Shown here: piece by piece, positions 44,401 through 52,777 of the stretch
Layout of the letters: every line of letters begins with the position of its first letter
Position numbering within the stretch: position 1 is the stretch's first letter
Assembly: GCA_029624765.1 (NCBI GenBank)
Contig: JARSSO010000010.1
Span: 62,001-126,000 of the forward strand
Reading direction: 5' to 3'
Source: Candidatus Contendibacter sp.
GTDB taxonomy: Bacteria > Pseudomonadota > Gammaproteobacteria > Competibacterales > Competibacteraceae
DNA: 64,000 nt
The notes under the pieces: model-generated
What the model saw: the letters and a program-made list of their open reading frames with translations, nothing else
Database searches by the model: none
What the model was told of the DNA's origin: nothing
Position numbers and translations under genes: made by a program

Positions 44401-45317
44401 AGGGCTCGCTGCGCATCCAGACCCAGGCCGGTCAGGGCTGCCTGATGGAGTTGCGGTTGCCGGTCACCTTGATCTCCACCCATGCGTTGCTGGTGCGCCT
44501 GCGCGAGCAGATGGTGGCCCTGTCCGACCGTGGTATCGAGCAGATTCTGTATTCCGGCGTCGGCACCATTCAAAAGCTGGGTAAGATCAGCACCTATCAG
44601 ATGGGTGACGAAATTTACGAACTCACTTCTTTGGACGCGCTGCTCAACCTGCCGCCGGATCACCGGGCGCGAAGCCGGTCGGTGCCGTCGGTGCTGCTGG
44701 TGCGGGAGGACACCGGCGCCGTTCGCGCGGTGTTGACCCAGGAAATCATCGACAGCCGCGATCTGGTGGTCAAGAATCTGGGCCAGTACATTCCCCGGAT
44801 CAACGGCATCGTGGGCGCCACCATCCTGGGCGATGGCAGCGTGGCGCCGGTGCTGGATTTGCCGGAGCTTTTGCGCGCTTCGACCACCGCCCAACCCGTG
44901 CTGGCCGCCGCCGCCCGCCCGGCGGCGCCCGCCGAAGCCGCCCCTCATCGTCTCTTCGTGCTGGCGGTGGACGACTCGCTAAGTGCTCGTCGCTCGTTGG
45001 CGCAGTTCGCGCAGGATGCCGGTTTCGAGGTGCGCACCGCGCGCGATGGCCTGGAAGCGATCGAGATCATCAACGGCAAGCGCCCGGATCTGGTGCTGGC
45101 CGATCTGGAGATGCCGCGGATGAACGGTCTGGAGTTGACCGCGCACCTGCGGGCCAATCAGGCCACCCACGAGTTGCCCGTCATCATGATCACCTCGCGC
45201 TCCACCGAAAAGCATCGGCGCGAGGCAGAAACGACCGGCGTCGATGCTTATCTGACCAAGCCGTTTCTGGAAGATGAACTGCTCGGGCATATTCACCGAC
45301 TGTTGCGACGCGCATGA
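41436..45317 (+). CDS. chpA: ChpA-like hybrid CheA histidine kinase
   Basis: The 1293-aa protein has an N-terminal helical part, an acidic low-complexity stretch (about 182-345) and a FimL/Hpt-like helical part (about 350-500). Then come an Hpt domain with His568 (AHTLKGAG), dimerisation and kinase domains (His886 in RNAVDHGIE; GRGIGMDMIYSRL), a CheW-like domain and a receiver with Asp1223 (VLADLEMPRMNG). It phosphorylates PilG and PilH to control twitching motility or surface sensing. P. aeruginosa ChpA is almost twice as long with many Hpt domains, so this is a compact form. The next gene overlaps by 4 bp. Confidence 0.92.
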   Translation: MLISEEQVAALEAQVAELLGLLELLDGEGITEGIRQYAEQVGRIGQAADNAGFPGLREVCRLFQDHLAGLGGDHGLSDAERERLEEWPILVIGCLGAPDDPAASEPLIEHLSSPVWSASLAAEKARALRALLAGETPTAEPAPAPVEATEPLPAEPEAIESFIGVSTDAGVAERLTEIAATAMAKVETEAGTEAEIKTEVETEVAAEVEAEAEVEVEVLAETEIGTEVEAEVLAKAETGTGIGIEADAGAEAATEAGFEMTAGMKPAALPEWAETAAGTVPTAMVDTLVAASVEEGSATSVVEMTAEAEEPETETAAEAEEPETETAAEAEEWTSGEEDEDEELAETVGLGEARQELLDILSAEITQIIETADDMLTLVTAADSAPAVRREVLSDYAERLERLGDASASIGLTGLQRVCIGLQANLNQLAVRDNPLTAEQRWVVETWPALALGYLQALDDRAVCATLVAHLQNAHWPQPLAALEAAPLVDLLVAPKLMAEEAEAEARPRQAQPEDVSLALPADVNQELLDGLLQELPHQAAEFSAAIQRLAAGDGELRDVDVARRIAHTLKGAGNTVGVRGIATLTHHVEDILQALAKHGALPNRPLAETLLNAADCLEAMSEALLGVSAPPTQASAVLQEVLDWANRIDRTGIPADGEAPPPVATRPEPAKPAEPAEPAPQPVAAAPEATLRIPAHLVDDVLRLVGESIILTGQVQERIRKTVAQTRAVMAQNRLFQQLTAELEQLVDIRNVSSPLSRSIQRGDFDPLELEQYNELNTVTHRLVESATDTRELGRAIEDNLAELDTLLVDQGRLHRDNQEAVLRTRMVPIQTVTPRLQRGVRQTCRLVDKEAELTVRGAGTLMDSNILNDMVDPLMHMLRNAVDHGIEAPAQRKRLGKPPVGRIDLSFGREGNNIVVRCQDDGAGLDLTAIRRTAIARGLLAADQPLSDDELIRLILLPGFSTRDEATQTSGRGIGMDMIYSRLLAMKGSLRIQTQAGQGCLMELRLPVTLISTHALLVRLREQMVALSDRGIEQILYSGVGTIQKLGKISTYQMGDEIYELTSLDALLNLPPDHRARSRSVPSVLLVREDTGAVRAVLTQEIIDSRDLVVKNLGQYIPRINGIVGATILGDGSVAPVLDLPELLRASTTAQPVLAAAARPAAPAEAAPHRLFVLAVDDSLSARRSLAQFAQDAGFEVRTARDGLEAIEIINGKRPDLVLADLEMPRMNGLELTAHLRANQATHELPVIMITSRSTEKHRREAETTGVDAYLTKPFLEDELLGHIHRLLRRA
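42351..42431 (+). repeat. 33-bp tandem repeat in chpA (two full copies, one partial)
   Basis: Identical 33-bp units at 42351-42383 and 42384-42416 are followed by 15 bp of a third. They encode EAEEPETETAA-type acidic repeats within the linker. This is a coding microsatellite likely to vary in copy number by slippage. Confidence 0.85.
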
Positions 45318-45793
45318 ACGGACCAACGCAAACGACGGCCCTGGCCGATCTTCAGGCGATCCGGGCGTTCGCCGTGTTGACCTTGGACGGGCGCAAATGG
45401 CTCCTGCCACAAGCGGAGGTTCAGGCACTGGAGTCGCTACTGGACATCGACCGTGAGGTGAAAATTCCAGGCAGCATCGGGGCGGTGGCGTTCGCGGGCG
45501 AGTGGTGGCCGGTGTACTGTCTGTCCGGTGAGTTGCAAGTTCTATCGCATCTGCCGGACGGTCGCCGGGCCTGTCCGTTGCTGGACAACGGCGCCGACCG
45601 CTTCGGCCTGGTCTGCGACCAGGTGGAAACATTGGCGGCGGCGCCCCGCCCGCAGCCCCTCCCGGCCTGCATGACCCTGCCGGATTCTCCGATTCAGGCG
45701 CTGGTTCTGCTGAACGACGGGCTGGGTTGCGTGACCACCACCGAGCATCTGGCGGCCTTGATCGCCGCCGCCCCGGAGAAAGCCGATGGCTGA
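45314..45793 (+). CDS. CheW-like adaptor at the end of the chp operon (first)
   Basis: The 159-aa protein has a CheW-like pattern: FAVLTLDGRKWLLPQAEVQALES, then IGAVAFAGEWWPVYCLSGEL, then FGLVCDQVETL. Its ATG overlaps the chpA stop by 4 bp. The likely role is coupling receptors to ChpA, like ChpC. It is divergent from PilI. Confidence 0.72.
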   Translation: MNGPTQTTALADLQAIRAFAVLTLDGRKWLLPQAEVQALESLLDIDREVKIPGSIGAVAFAGEWWPVYCLSGELQVLSHLPDGRRACPLLDNGADRFGLVCDQVETLAAAPRPQPLPACMTLPDSPIQALVLLNDGLGCVTTTEHLAALIAAAPEKADG

Positions 45794-46232
45794 GAGCGCC
45801 GCCTGGGTGTTGGCCCTGGATCATCAACTGCGCGCCGCCGTGGGCGAGCGTGAACTGGCGCATCTGATCGAAGTGCCGATTCTGCTGGATGTTCCGCGCA
45901 GCCCACCCTACTGCCGGCAGGTATTGGTCTGGAACGATACCGTGTTGCCGGCGATGGACTTGGCGGCCTGGCTGCGAAGGCAACCGATGCAGCGCCAGCA
46001 GCCGTTGGCCGGGGTGTTCGCCTACCAGACGCGCCCGGGCGCGGACCCCGAGTATGGCGCGTTGTTGCTCTCCGGTATCCCGACGCGAACCCGGGTCGAC
46101 GATGAGCAGGTCTGCGCACTGCCGAAACAACCCAACCATTGGCAGAGCCTGGCGATTTCCTGTTTCCGGCAGGGCGACCAGCCGATTCCCATCTTGGACC
46201 TGGCCCATATTTTCAGCGGTGGTTTGCTGTGA
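45786..46232 (+). CDS. CheW-like adaptor at the end of the chp operon (second)
   Basis: The 148-aa protein shows a shortened CheW pattern: VGERELAHLIEVPILLDVP, then VLVWNDTVLPAMDLAAWL, then PIPILDLAHIFSGGLL. It overlaps the previous gene by 8 bp. ChpC-like function is inferred from position and fold. Confidence 0.7.
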   Translation: MAESAAWVLALDHQLRAAVGERELAHLIEVPILLDVPRSPPYCRQVLVWNDTVLPAMDLAAWLRRQPMQRQQPLAGVFAYQTRPGADPEYGALLLSGIPTRTRVDDEQVCALPKQPNHWQSLAISCFRQGDQPIPILDLAHIFSGGLL

Positions 46233-46328
46233 AAACTCTTTGGTGAAGGGCGGATGACACTGGTCGCCCTGATCAACTTGCCGAACGCCGACAGCAAAAT
46301 CGCTGAAGCGAAAGTCGAGATGACTTTG

Positions 46329-46370
46329 ATCCGCTTTCCCGATTGTGAAATTCGGTTAAGGAAAGCGGAT
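46329..46370. other. 11-bp inverted repeat between chp operon and aspS
   Basis: ATCCGCTTTCC (46329-46339) pairs perfectly with GGAAAGCGGAT (46360-46370) around a 20-base loop. No T-tract follows on either strand. It lies in the 281-bp gap after the chp operon and may be a processing site or weak terminator. Confidence 0.5.
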
Positions 46371-46513
46371 ACGGCGCGGTCGCCCATCGCCGCCACGGTT
46401 GCGGGTCGCGGTTCGAATCCGTAGCATTTCCGTCTTTGAACCCGGCGTATCCCGACACACCAGAACATTGCGTTTTCCTGGGATTTCGCCTCGCAAAACG
46501 GAAACCGGACACC

Positions 46514-48283
46514 ATGCGCAGCCATTATTGCGGCCAAGTCACAGAAACCCTCCTGGATCAAGATGTTACCCTCTGCGGTTGGGCGCACCGTCGCCGTGAT
46601 CACGGCGGCGTGATTTTCGTCGACCTGCGCGACCGCGAGGGTCTGGTGCAGGCGGTGATCGATCCCGATACCCCGGACGCCTTCGCCAACGCCGAACGGG
46701 TGCGCAACGAATACGTCCTGCGGGTGACGGGTCGGGTGCGCCGACGGCCCGGAGGCACCGAGAATCCCAATCTGGCCACCGGCGCGGTGGAGGTGCTGGC
46801 CCGCGAGCTGGAAATTCTCAACCGGTCGGAGCCGTTGCCGTTCCAATTGGACGATCAGGACACTTCCGAGGAAGTGCGGCTACGCTACCGTTATCTCGAC
46901 CTCCGGCGGCCGGAGATGCAGGAGCGGCTGCGGCTGCGCACCCGCGTGATCAGCGCGCTGCGCCGGTTTTTGGAGCAGCACGGCTTCATGGACATCGAGA
47001 CCCCGATGCTGACCAAGGCCACCCCGGAAGGCGCTCGCGACTATCTGGTCCCCAGCCGCACCCATCCGGGCAGCTTTTTCGCCCTGCCGCAGTCACCCCA
47101 GTTGTTCAAGCAACTGCTGATGATGGCGGGCCTGGATCGCTATTATCAGGTGGTCCGCTGTTTCCGCGACGAGGATCTGCGCGCCGACCGCCAGCCGGAA
47201 TTCACCCAACTCGATATCGAAACCTCGTTCATGGACGAGCAGGCCATCACCGACCTGATGGAAGAAATGATTCGAGGGATGTTCAAGGCCGTCCTCGGGG
47301 TGGATTTGCCCAACCCGTTCCCGCGGATGCCTTACGAGACCGCGATGCGGCGCTATGGCTCCGACAAGCCGGATTTGCGCATCCCGCTGGAACTGACCGA
47401 GTTGTCGGATCTGATGGCGGGGGTGGAATTCAAGGTCTTCTCCGCTCCCGCCAACGATCCCAACGGCCGGGTGGCGGCGTTGCGAGTGCCGAACGGCGGC
47501 AAACTGAGTCGGCGCGAGATCGATCTTTACACCGAATTCGTCGGTCGTTATGGCGCGAAAGGACTGGCCTACATCAAGGTGAACGATGTCGCCGCCGGTC
47601 GCGAGGGCTTGCAGGCCCCGATCGTCAAATTCCTGCCCGACGAGACGCTGGCCAAGCTGCTGACCCGCACCGGGGCGGAAAACGGCGATCTGATCTTCTT
47701 CGGCGCGGACTCGACCAAGGTGGTCAACGACGCGCTGGGCGCGCTGCGGATCAAGCTTGGCCACGATCTCGGCTTGGTGCATGGGGCGTGGGCGCCGTTG
47801 TGGGTGGTCAACTTCCCGATGTTCGAATGGGACGGACAGGAGCAATGCTGGAACGCCCTGCACCACCCCTTTACCGCGCCGCGCACCGACGATCCCGCCG
47901 AGGTGCGCGCTCATCCCGAACATTGCCTGTCGCGGGCCTATGACATGGTGCTGAACGGCACCGAGATCGGCGGTGGCTCGGTGCGTATCCACCGCCAGGA
48001 GATGCAGAACACGGTGTTCGAATTGCTGGGCATCGGCCCCGAGGAAGCGCGGGCCAAATTCGGTTTTCTGCTGGACGCTCTGAAGTTCGGTTGCCCACCA
48101 CACGGCGGTCTGGCCTTTGGCCTGGACCGGCTGGTGATGCTGATGGCGGGGGCGACCTCCATCCGCGAGGTGATGGCCTTCCCCAAGACCCAGAGCGCCG
48201 CCTGCCTGCTGACTCAGGCCCCGGCTCCCGTCACCGAGGCGCAGTTGCGCGATCTCAACATCCGCCTGCGCCGCACGCCCTGA
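46514..48283 (+). CDS. aspS: Aspartyl-tRNA synthetase
   Basis: The 589-aa class IIb synthetase starts [14 protein letters not shown], exactly like bacterial AspRS. The OB-fold anticodon domain contains [19 protein letters not shown]. Motif 2 reads [14 protein letters not shown] and motif 3 [17 protein letters not shown] insertion domain is present. Length matches E. coli AspRS (590 aa). The open frame begins 26 codons earlier, but that part is non-homologous. Confidence 0.97.
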   Translation: MRSHYCGQVTETLLDQDVTLCGWAHRRRDHGGVIFVDLRDREGLVQAVIDPDTPDAFANAERVRNEYVLRVTGRVRRRPGGTENPNLATGAVEVLARELEILNRSEPLPFQLDDQDTSEEVRLRYRYLDLRRPEMQERLRLRTRVISALRRFLEQHGFMDIETPMLTKATPEGARDYLVPSRTHPGSFFALPQSPQLFKQLLMMAGLDRYYQVVRCFRDEDLRADRQPEFTQLDIETSFMDEQAITDLMEEMIRGMFKAVLGVDLPNPFPRMPYETAMRRYGSDKPDLRIPLELTELSDLMAGVEFKVFSAPANDPNGRVAALRVPNGGKLSRREIDLYTEFVGRYGAKGLAYIKVNDVAAGREGLQAPIVKFLPDETLAKLLTRTGAENGDLIFFGADSTKVVNDALGALRIKLGHDLGLVHGAWAPLWVVNFPMFEWDGQEQCWNALHHPFTAPRTDDPAEVRAHPEHCLSRAYDMVLNGTEIGGGSVRIHRQEMQNTVFELLGIGPEEARAKFGFLLDALKFGCPPHGGLAFGLDRLVMLMAGATSIREVMAFPKTQSAACLLTQAPAPVTEAQLRDLNIRLRRTP

Positions 48284-48295
48284 GAGCGGGAGCGA

Positions 48296-48781
48296 TTGGA
48301 GACACAGCCGTCGCCCCCGCCCCTGTTCCACTTAGAGGGCGGGGGGAAACCACCATCCTGGAAACGCCCGGAATCGGTGCTGGTGGTGGTGTATACCGCC
48401 GCCGGCGAGGTGTTGGTGTTGCGGCGTCGCCAGCCACCCGATTTCTGGCAGTCGGTGACCGGCAGCCTGCGCTGGGACGAGGCCGATCCGCTGGACGCCG
48501 CGCGCCGGGAACTGCGCGAGGAAACCGGCCTGGGCGACGAAGTGGAAATCGGCGGCGGCGGCGTGGTCAACCGCTTCCCGATCCTGCCGCCCTGGCGGCA
48601 TCGCTATGCCCCGAACGTCGCCGAGAATGTTGAGCACGTCTTCCGGGCTTTGCTGCCGGAACGGCGGCCAGTGGTGCTCGATCCCGCCGAACATGGCGAA
48701 TACCAATGGTTGCCCCGCGCGGCGGCGGCGGCCAAAGTCGCCTCCTGGACCAACCGGGACGCCATCCTGAATCTGCCATGA
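48296..48781 (+). CDS. nudB: Dihydroneopterin triphosphate diphosphatase (NudB-like Nudix)
   Basis: The 161-aa Nudix protein starts at a TTG with GGGAG just upstream, 12 bp after aspS. The KRPESVLVVVYT start of the domain and DFWQSVTGSLRW match NudB. The Nudix box (56-79) has one extra residue between its Glu and the RELREE core. NudB removes pyrophosphate in folate synthesis, and aspS-nudB is a common order. The first 22 residues (SPPPLFHLEGGGKPP) are encoded by a palindromic element that seems to have displaced the usual ATG. Confidence 0.88.
   Translation: METQPSPPPLFHLEGGGKPPSWKRPESVLVVVYTAAGEVLVLRRRQPPDFWQSVTGSLRWDEADPLDAARRELREETGLGDEVEIGGGGVVNRFPILPPWRHRYAPNVAENVEHVFRALLPERRPVVLDPAEHGEYQWLPRAAAAAKVASWTNRDAILNLP
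48314..48345. repeat. Palindromic element at the nudB 5' end
   Basis: CCCCCGCCC (48314-48322) pairs with GGGCGGGGG (48337-48345). The intervening CTGTTCCACTTAGA resembles the loop of the element at 34195 (CCAGT). It is read in frame as a Pro/Gly-rich peptide. Confidence 0.5.
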
Positions 48782-51336
48782 AGGCGCTGCTCGCCCGTTA
48801 TGCGGCGCCATGCGTCGGCCTGACGGTGTTCGTCGCCGCGCTGTGGGTCCTGCATCATGCACTGGCCACGCACCACTACCAGGATGTCGTCGCCGCCTTG
48901 AAGCGCCAACCGGGTTGGCGATTGGCGGCCGCCTGCCTGTGCACGATCCTGAGCTATCTGATCACCACCGGCTACGACTGGCTGGCGCTGCGCTACATTC
49001 GCCATCCCCTACCCTGGCCCAAGGTGGGTTTCGCCGCCCTGACCAGTTACGCCATCAGCAATTCGGTCGGGCTTTCGATCCTGACCTCCAGTTCGCTGCG
49101 TTACCGGTTGTATTCGAGTTGGGGCCTGACGGCGGTGGACATTGCCCGGATCGTCCTGTTCACCACCCTGACTCTGTGGCTGGGCATTCTGACCGTGGGC
49201 GGCGTGGTTTTGGCGTTGAATCCGCTGGATCCGCGCGCCTTGCCGCATCTGGCCATGAACAGCCGGCTGCTGGGAGTCCTGCTCCTGATTCCGCCGGTCG
49301 CCTACCTGTTGCTGGGAGTCTTGCGCCGCCAGCCGCTGCCGGTGGGACCATGGACGTTGCCCATGACGCGACCCCGGCTGGCGTTGCCGCAACTGGCGGT
49401 GGGTTCCCTCGACTGGGTGATGGCCAGCGCGGTGCTGTATATCCTGCTGCCGGCCTCGGCCAAGATCGATTTTGGCCAAGTACTCGGCGTCTTTCTCGTG
49501 GCCCAGCTCGCCGGCCTGATCAGCCATGTTCCGGGTGGGCTGGGCGTGTTCGAGTCGCTGGTGCTGCTGCTGCTGAAAAACCATCTGCCCACCGCCCACC
49601 TCCTCGGCACGCTGTTGGCCTATCGACTGATCTACTATCTGCTGCCGCTGGCCCTGGCGGCGCTGGCGCTCGGCCTGTACGAATTGCGGCATCAGAAGGA
49701 ACGGATCCTGTGGCTGCCGCGCCTGGTGGGACCGTGGGCTCCGGTGTTCTTGCCCCAGGTGTTCGCTCTGCTGGCGTTCATCAGCGGCGCGGTGCTGTTG
49801 TTCTCGGCCGTGACTCCGGCGGTGGAGACGCGGCTGGCGTGGCTGGAGGATCGAATTCCGCTGTCGGTCCTGGAAGCCTCCCATTTCGTCAGCAGCCTCC
49901 TGGGCGCGGGTCTGCTGTTGCTGGCGCGGGGTCTGCAACGCCGGCTCGACGCCGCCTGGCTGCTGGCCGTGCTCTTCCTGGGCGCGGGCATCGCCGCTTC
50001 GTTGCTCAAGGGCGCCGATTACGAGGAAGCCGTCATCCTGACGGTGCTGCTGGCGGGTCTGCTGCCATCCCGCCGGGAGTTTTACCGCCGCGCCTCGCTG
50101 CTCGGCGAAAGCTTTACGCCAGGCTGGGTCGCCACCATCCTGGTGGTGCTGGTCTGCGCCGCCTGGCTCGGTATCTTCTCGTATCGGCATGTCGAGTACT
50201 CGCGGGCGCTGTGGTGGGATTTCAGCTTCGGCGACCAGGGTGGCGCGCCACGCTCCCTGCGGGCGCTGGTGGGCGCGCTAGGCGTGGCGCTGTTCTTCGG
50301 CGTCGCCAAGCTGCTGCGGCCCATGCGCTTCGAGCCGAACCGGCCCGGAGCGAACGATCTGCGGCAGGCCCAGGCCATTGCCGTCGCGTTCCCGCGCAGC
50401 TACGCCCATCTGGCCTTGGTCGGGGACAAGGCGCTGTTGTTCAACGAAAACCGCGAGGGGTTCCTGATGTACGGCGTGGCCGGCCGCGCCTGGGTGGCGA
50501 TGGGCGATCCGGTCGCCGCCCGCGAGGAAGACCGCCGCGAACTGGCCTGGCAATTTCGCGAGTTGTGCGGGCGTCATGGCGGCTGGCCCGTGTTCTATCA
50601 GGTGCACCCGGACCATCTGGGGCTGTACGTGGAACTGGGACTGACCCTGCTCAAATTCGGCGAGGAGGCGCGGGTGCGGCTGACGGAATTCTCGCTGGAC
50701 GGCAAAGCGCGAAAAACCCTGCGCAATACGGTCAGCCGGCTGGAGCGGGACGGCTACCGGTTCGAGATCGTGGAAACGGCGGTTGTGCCGGACCTGTTGC
50801 CCCGGTTGCGAACGGTTTCCAACGCCTGGCTGCGTGGAAAGAACGCCCGGGAGAAGGGATTTTCGCTGGGGTTTTACCAAGAGGACTACCTGCGAACCGG
50901 CCCGGTCGCCATCGTGCGCCACGACGCGGATATCGTCGCTTTCGCCAATCTGTGGCGGGGTGGGGGCGAGGAATTGTCGGTGGACTTGATGCGGTATCCG
51001 CCCGACGGCCCCAATGGCCTGATGGACTACCTGTTTCTCCGGATCATGCTATGGGGCCGCGACCAGGGCTACGCGTGGTTCAGTCTCGGCATGGCGCCCC
51101 TGGCCGGTTTGCAGAATCGCAACCTCGCGCCGCTGTGGAATCGATTCGGGGCGATGGTGTTTGGCGGTGGCGAAGCGTTTTACAATTTCCGGGGCCTGCA
51201 CCAGTACAAGGACAAGTTCGATCCCCGGTGGGAAGCTCGCTATCTGGCGACGCCCGGCGGCCTGGCGTTGCCCCGGGTGTTGACGGAGTTGACCGCCCTG
51301 ATCGCCGGCGGCGTCAGGGGGGTGATCGGCAAATGA
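48778..51336 (+). CDS. mprF: MprF-type phosphatidylglycerol aminoacyltransferase/flippase
   Basis: The 852-aa protein has an N-terminal multi-helix membrane part (about 1-510, including the LPI-flippase region with GLISHVPGGLGVFESLVL) and a C-terminal DUF2156 GNAT-type synthase (about 520-835). The latter contains GVAGRAWVAMGDPV, TLRNTVSRLERDGYRFE and SLGMAPLAGL. MprF transfers lysine (or alanine) from tRNA to phosphatidylglycerol and flips the product, giving resistance to cationic peptides and acid. The ATG overlaps the nudB stop (ATGA), and virJ overlaps its own stop. The amino acid used is not known. Confidence 0.92.
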   Translation: MKALLARYAAPCVGLTVFVAALWVLHHALATHHYQDVVAALKRQPGWRLAAACLCTILSYLITTGYDWLALRYIRHPLPWPKVGFAALTSYAISNSVGLSILTSSSLRYRLYSSWGLTAVDIARIVLFTTLTLWLGILTVGGVVLALNPLDPRALPHLAMNSRLLGVLLLIPPVAYLLLGVLRRQPLPVGPWTLPMTRPRLALPQLAVGSLDWVMASAVLYILLPASAKIDFGQVLGVFLVAQLAGLISHVPGGLGVFESLVLLLLKNHLPTAHLLGTLLAYRLIYYLLPLALAALALGLYELRHQKERILWLPRLVGPWAPVFLPQVFALLAFISGAVLLFSAVTPAVETRLAWLEDRIPLSVLEASHFVSSLLGAGLLLLARGLQRRLDAAWLLAVLFLGAGIAASLLKGADYEEAVILTVLLAGLLPSRREFYRRASLLGESFTPGWVATILVVLVCAAWLGIFSYRHVEYSRALWWDFSFGDQGGAPRSLRALVGALGVALFFGVAKLLRPMRFEPNRPGANDLRQAQAIAVAFPRSYAHLALVGDKALLFNENREGFLMYGVAGRAWVAMGDPVAAREEDRRELAWQFRELCGRHGGWPVFYQVHPDHLGLYVELGLTLLKFGEEARVRLTEFSLDGKARKTLRNTVSRLERDGYRFEIVETAVVPDLLPRLRTVSNAWLRGKNAREKGFSLGFYQEDYLRTGPVAIVRHDADIVAFANLWRGGGEELSVDLMRYPPDGPNGLMDYLFLRIMLWGRDQGYAWFSLGMAPLAGLQNRNLAPLWNRFGAMVFGGGEAFYNFRGLHQYKDKFDPRWEARYLATPGGLALPRVLTELTALIAGGVRGVIGK

Positions 51337-52766
51337 CAACCCCGTGGAACCTCTCGATGCGTATGTCATGGCGAATTTTGGGTTTGGCCGTCGCTCTGCT
51401 GGCGGCCGCCGCCACGTGGGCGGAACCCGCTGAAACCACGCTGGACGACGCAACCTTCGGCAAGCTGATGGTTCGGTACGCCACCGACGAACCCAAGGGC
51501 GTGATTCTCTTTGCGTCCGGAACCGGCGGCTGGAACGCCGAGCTGGCGGCGGCGGCGAAGGCGGTCGCGGGACTGGATTACGTGGTCGCGGGCATCGACT
51601 TGACCGACTATCTGATCCGATTGGACCGGGCGGAGGCCGCCTGCGCCGACCCGGCGGCGGACCTCGATCGATTGAATCGACTGCTTGAGCAACGCTATCC
51701 CATCGCCACGCACCAGCCTCCCATTCTGCTCGGTTACGGCGCGGGCGCGGCGTTGACCTACGCGGCGCTGGCCCAGGGACCGGACGACCGCTTTCATGCC
51801 GGAGTCGGGGTGGATTTCTGCCCGGAATTGCCCTTGCGCAAGCCCTTGTGTCCGGGCGCGGCGCGTTTGGAAAGCGTCCGGTTGCCGGATGGCAAAGGTA
51901 TCGCGCTCAAGCCGGTGACTCGGCTCCCGACCACCTGGTTCGTGTTCCAAAACAAACCGGCCTGCGATGCCGGAATGGCGGCGCAATTCGTCAGGTCCAT
52001 TCAACTGGCCCGGCTGGCCGAAATCCCCGGCGCGACGGGAGAGGAACACTGGCTGCCGCAAGTTTCCGCCCTGCTGCAATGGCTGGACCCCGGCATCGTC
52101 CGGCAGGTCCAGCCCGACGCCAGCGTCGGCGGCGTGCCGCTTACCGAGATGCCGGTCAGCGAAGGTCCCGACCGCCCGCAACTGGCGGTGATGTTCTCCG
52201 GCGACGGTGGCTGGGCGTTGCTCGACCGCGCCGTGACCGCCGAATTGGCGAAACACGGGCTGCCCGTGGTCGGCTGGGATTCGTTGAGCTATTTTTGGAA
52301 AGCCCGCCAGCCGGACGAAGTGGCGCTCGATTTAGAGCGGGCGTTGCGTTACTACCTGGACGCCTGGAAAAAGAGTCGAATCGTGTTGATCGGTTATTCG
52401 TTCGGCGCCGACGTGCTGCCGGCGGTGGTCAACCGTCTGCCCCAGGAATTGCGGGACCGCATCGATCTGATGGTGTTGCTGGGCCTGTCCGATTATGCCT
52501 CCTTCGAGTTCAACCTGACGGACTGGATCAGCGACCGACCCGACGCCACCGACCAGCCGGTGCGGCCGGAGATCGAGAAATTGAAGACTCTCAAGCGGTT
52601 GTGCATTCATGGCGCGGACGAGGCGGATGCGAGCTGCCCGAAGCTGGCCGATCTGGGCGTGATCGTCGAAAAAATGCCCGGCGACCATCATTTCGACGAG
52701 GATTATCCAGGCGTGGCCCGGCGCATTCTCGATCAATTGCCGCCGTTGCCGCCGACACGGCCCTGA
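51333..52766 (+). CDS. virJ: AcvB/VirJ-family periplasmic serine hydrolase
   Basis: The 477-aa protein has a signal ending ATWAEP. It has two alpha/beta-hydrolase-like halves: GYGAGAA near residue 134 and GYSFGADV near 353. The second half starts LAVMFSGDGGWALLDRAVTAEL, a VirJ hallmark. In Agrobacterium, AcvB sits in an operon with the MprF homologue LpiA and hydrolyses lysyl-phosphatidylglycerol. The same arrangement here supports that role. The ATG overlaps the mprF stop by 4 bp. Confidence 0.88.
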   Translation: MTTPWNLSMRMSWRILGLAVALLAAAATWAEPAETTLDDATFGKLMVRYATDEPKGVILFASGTGGWNAELAAAAKAVAGLDYVVAGIDLTDYLIRLDRAEAACADPAADLDRLNRLLEQRYPIATHQPPILLGYGAGAALTYAALAQGPDDRFHAGVGVDFCPELPLRKPLCPGAARLESVRLPDGKGIALKPVTRLPTTWFVFQNKPACDAGMAAQFVRSIQLARLAEIPGATGEEHWLPQVSALLQWLDPGIVRQVQPDASVGGVPLTEMPVSEGPDRPQLAVMFSGDGGWALLDRAVTAELAKHGLPVVGWDSLSYFWKARQPDEVALDLERALRYYLDAWKKSRIVLIGYSFGADVLPAVVNRLPQELRDRIDLMVLLGLSDYASFEFNLTDWISDRPDATDQPVRPEIEKLKTLKRLCIHGADEADASCPKLADLGVIVEKMPGDHHFDEDYPGVARRILDQLPPLPPTRP

Positions 52767-52777
52767 AGAATTCGAAT

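Noticed and set aside
46396..46432. tRNA-like T-arm (GCGGTTCGAATCCGT)
   Set aside because: Only the T-arm is present. I could not fold acceptor, D or anticodon arms around it, so it is at most a tRNA remnant or chance.
48810..51332. Open frame running through the whole mprF region in another plus frame into virJ
   Set aside because: It is a high-GC shadow. mprF has full-length homology features and virJ has its own ATG overlapping the mprF stop.
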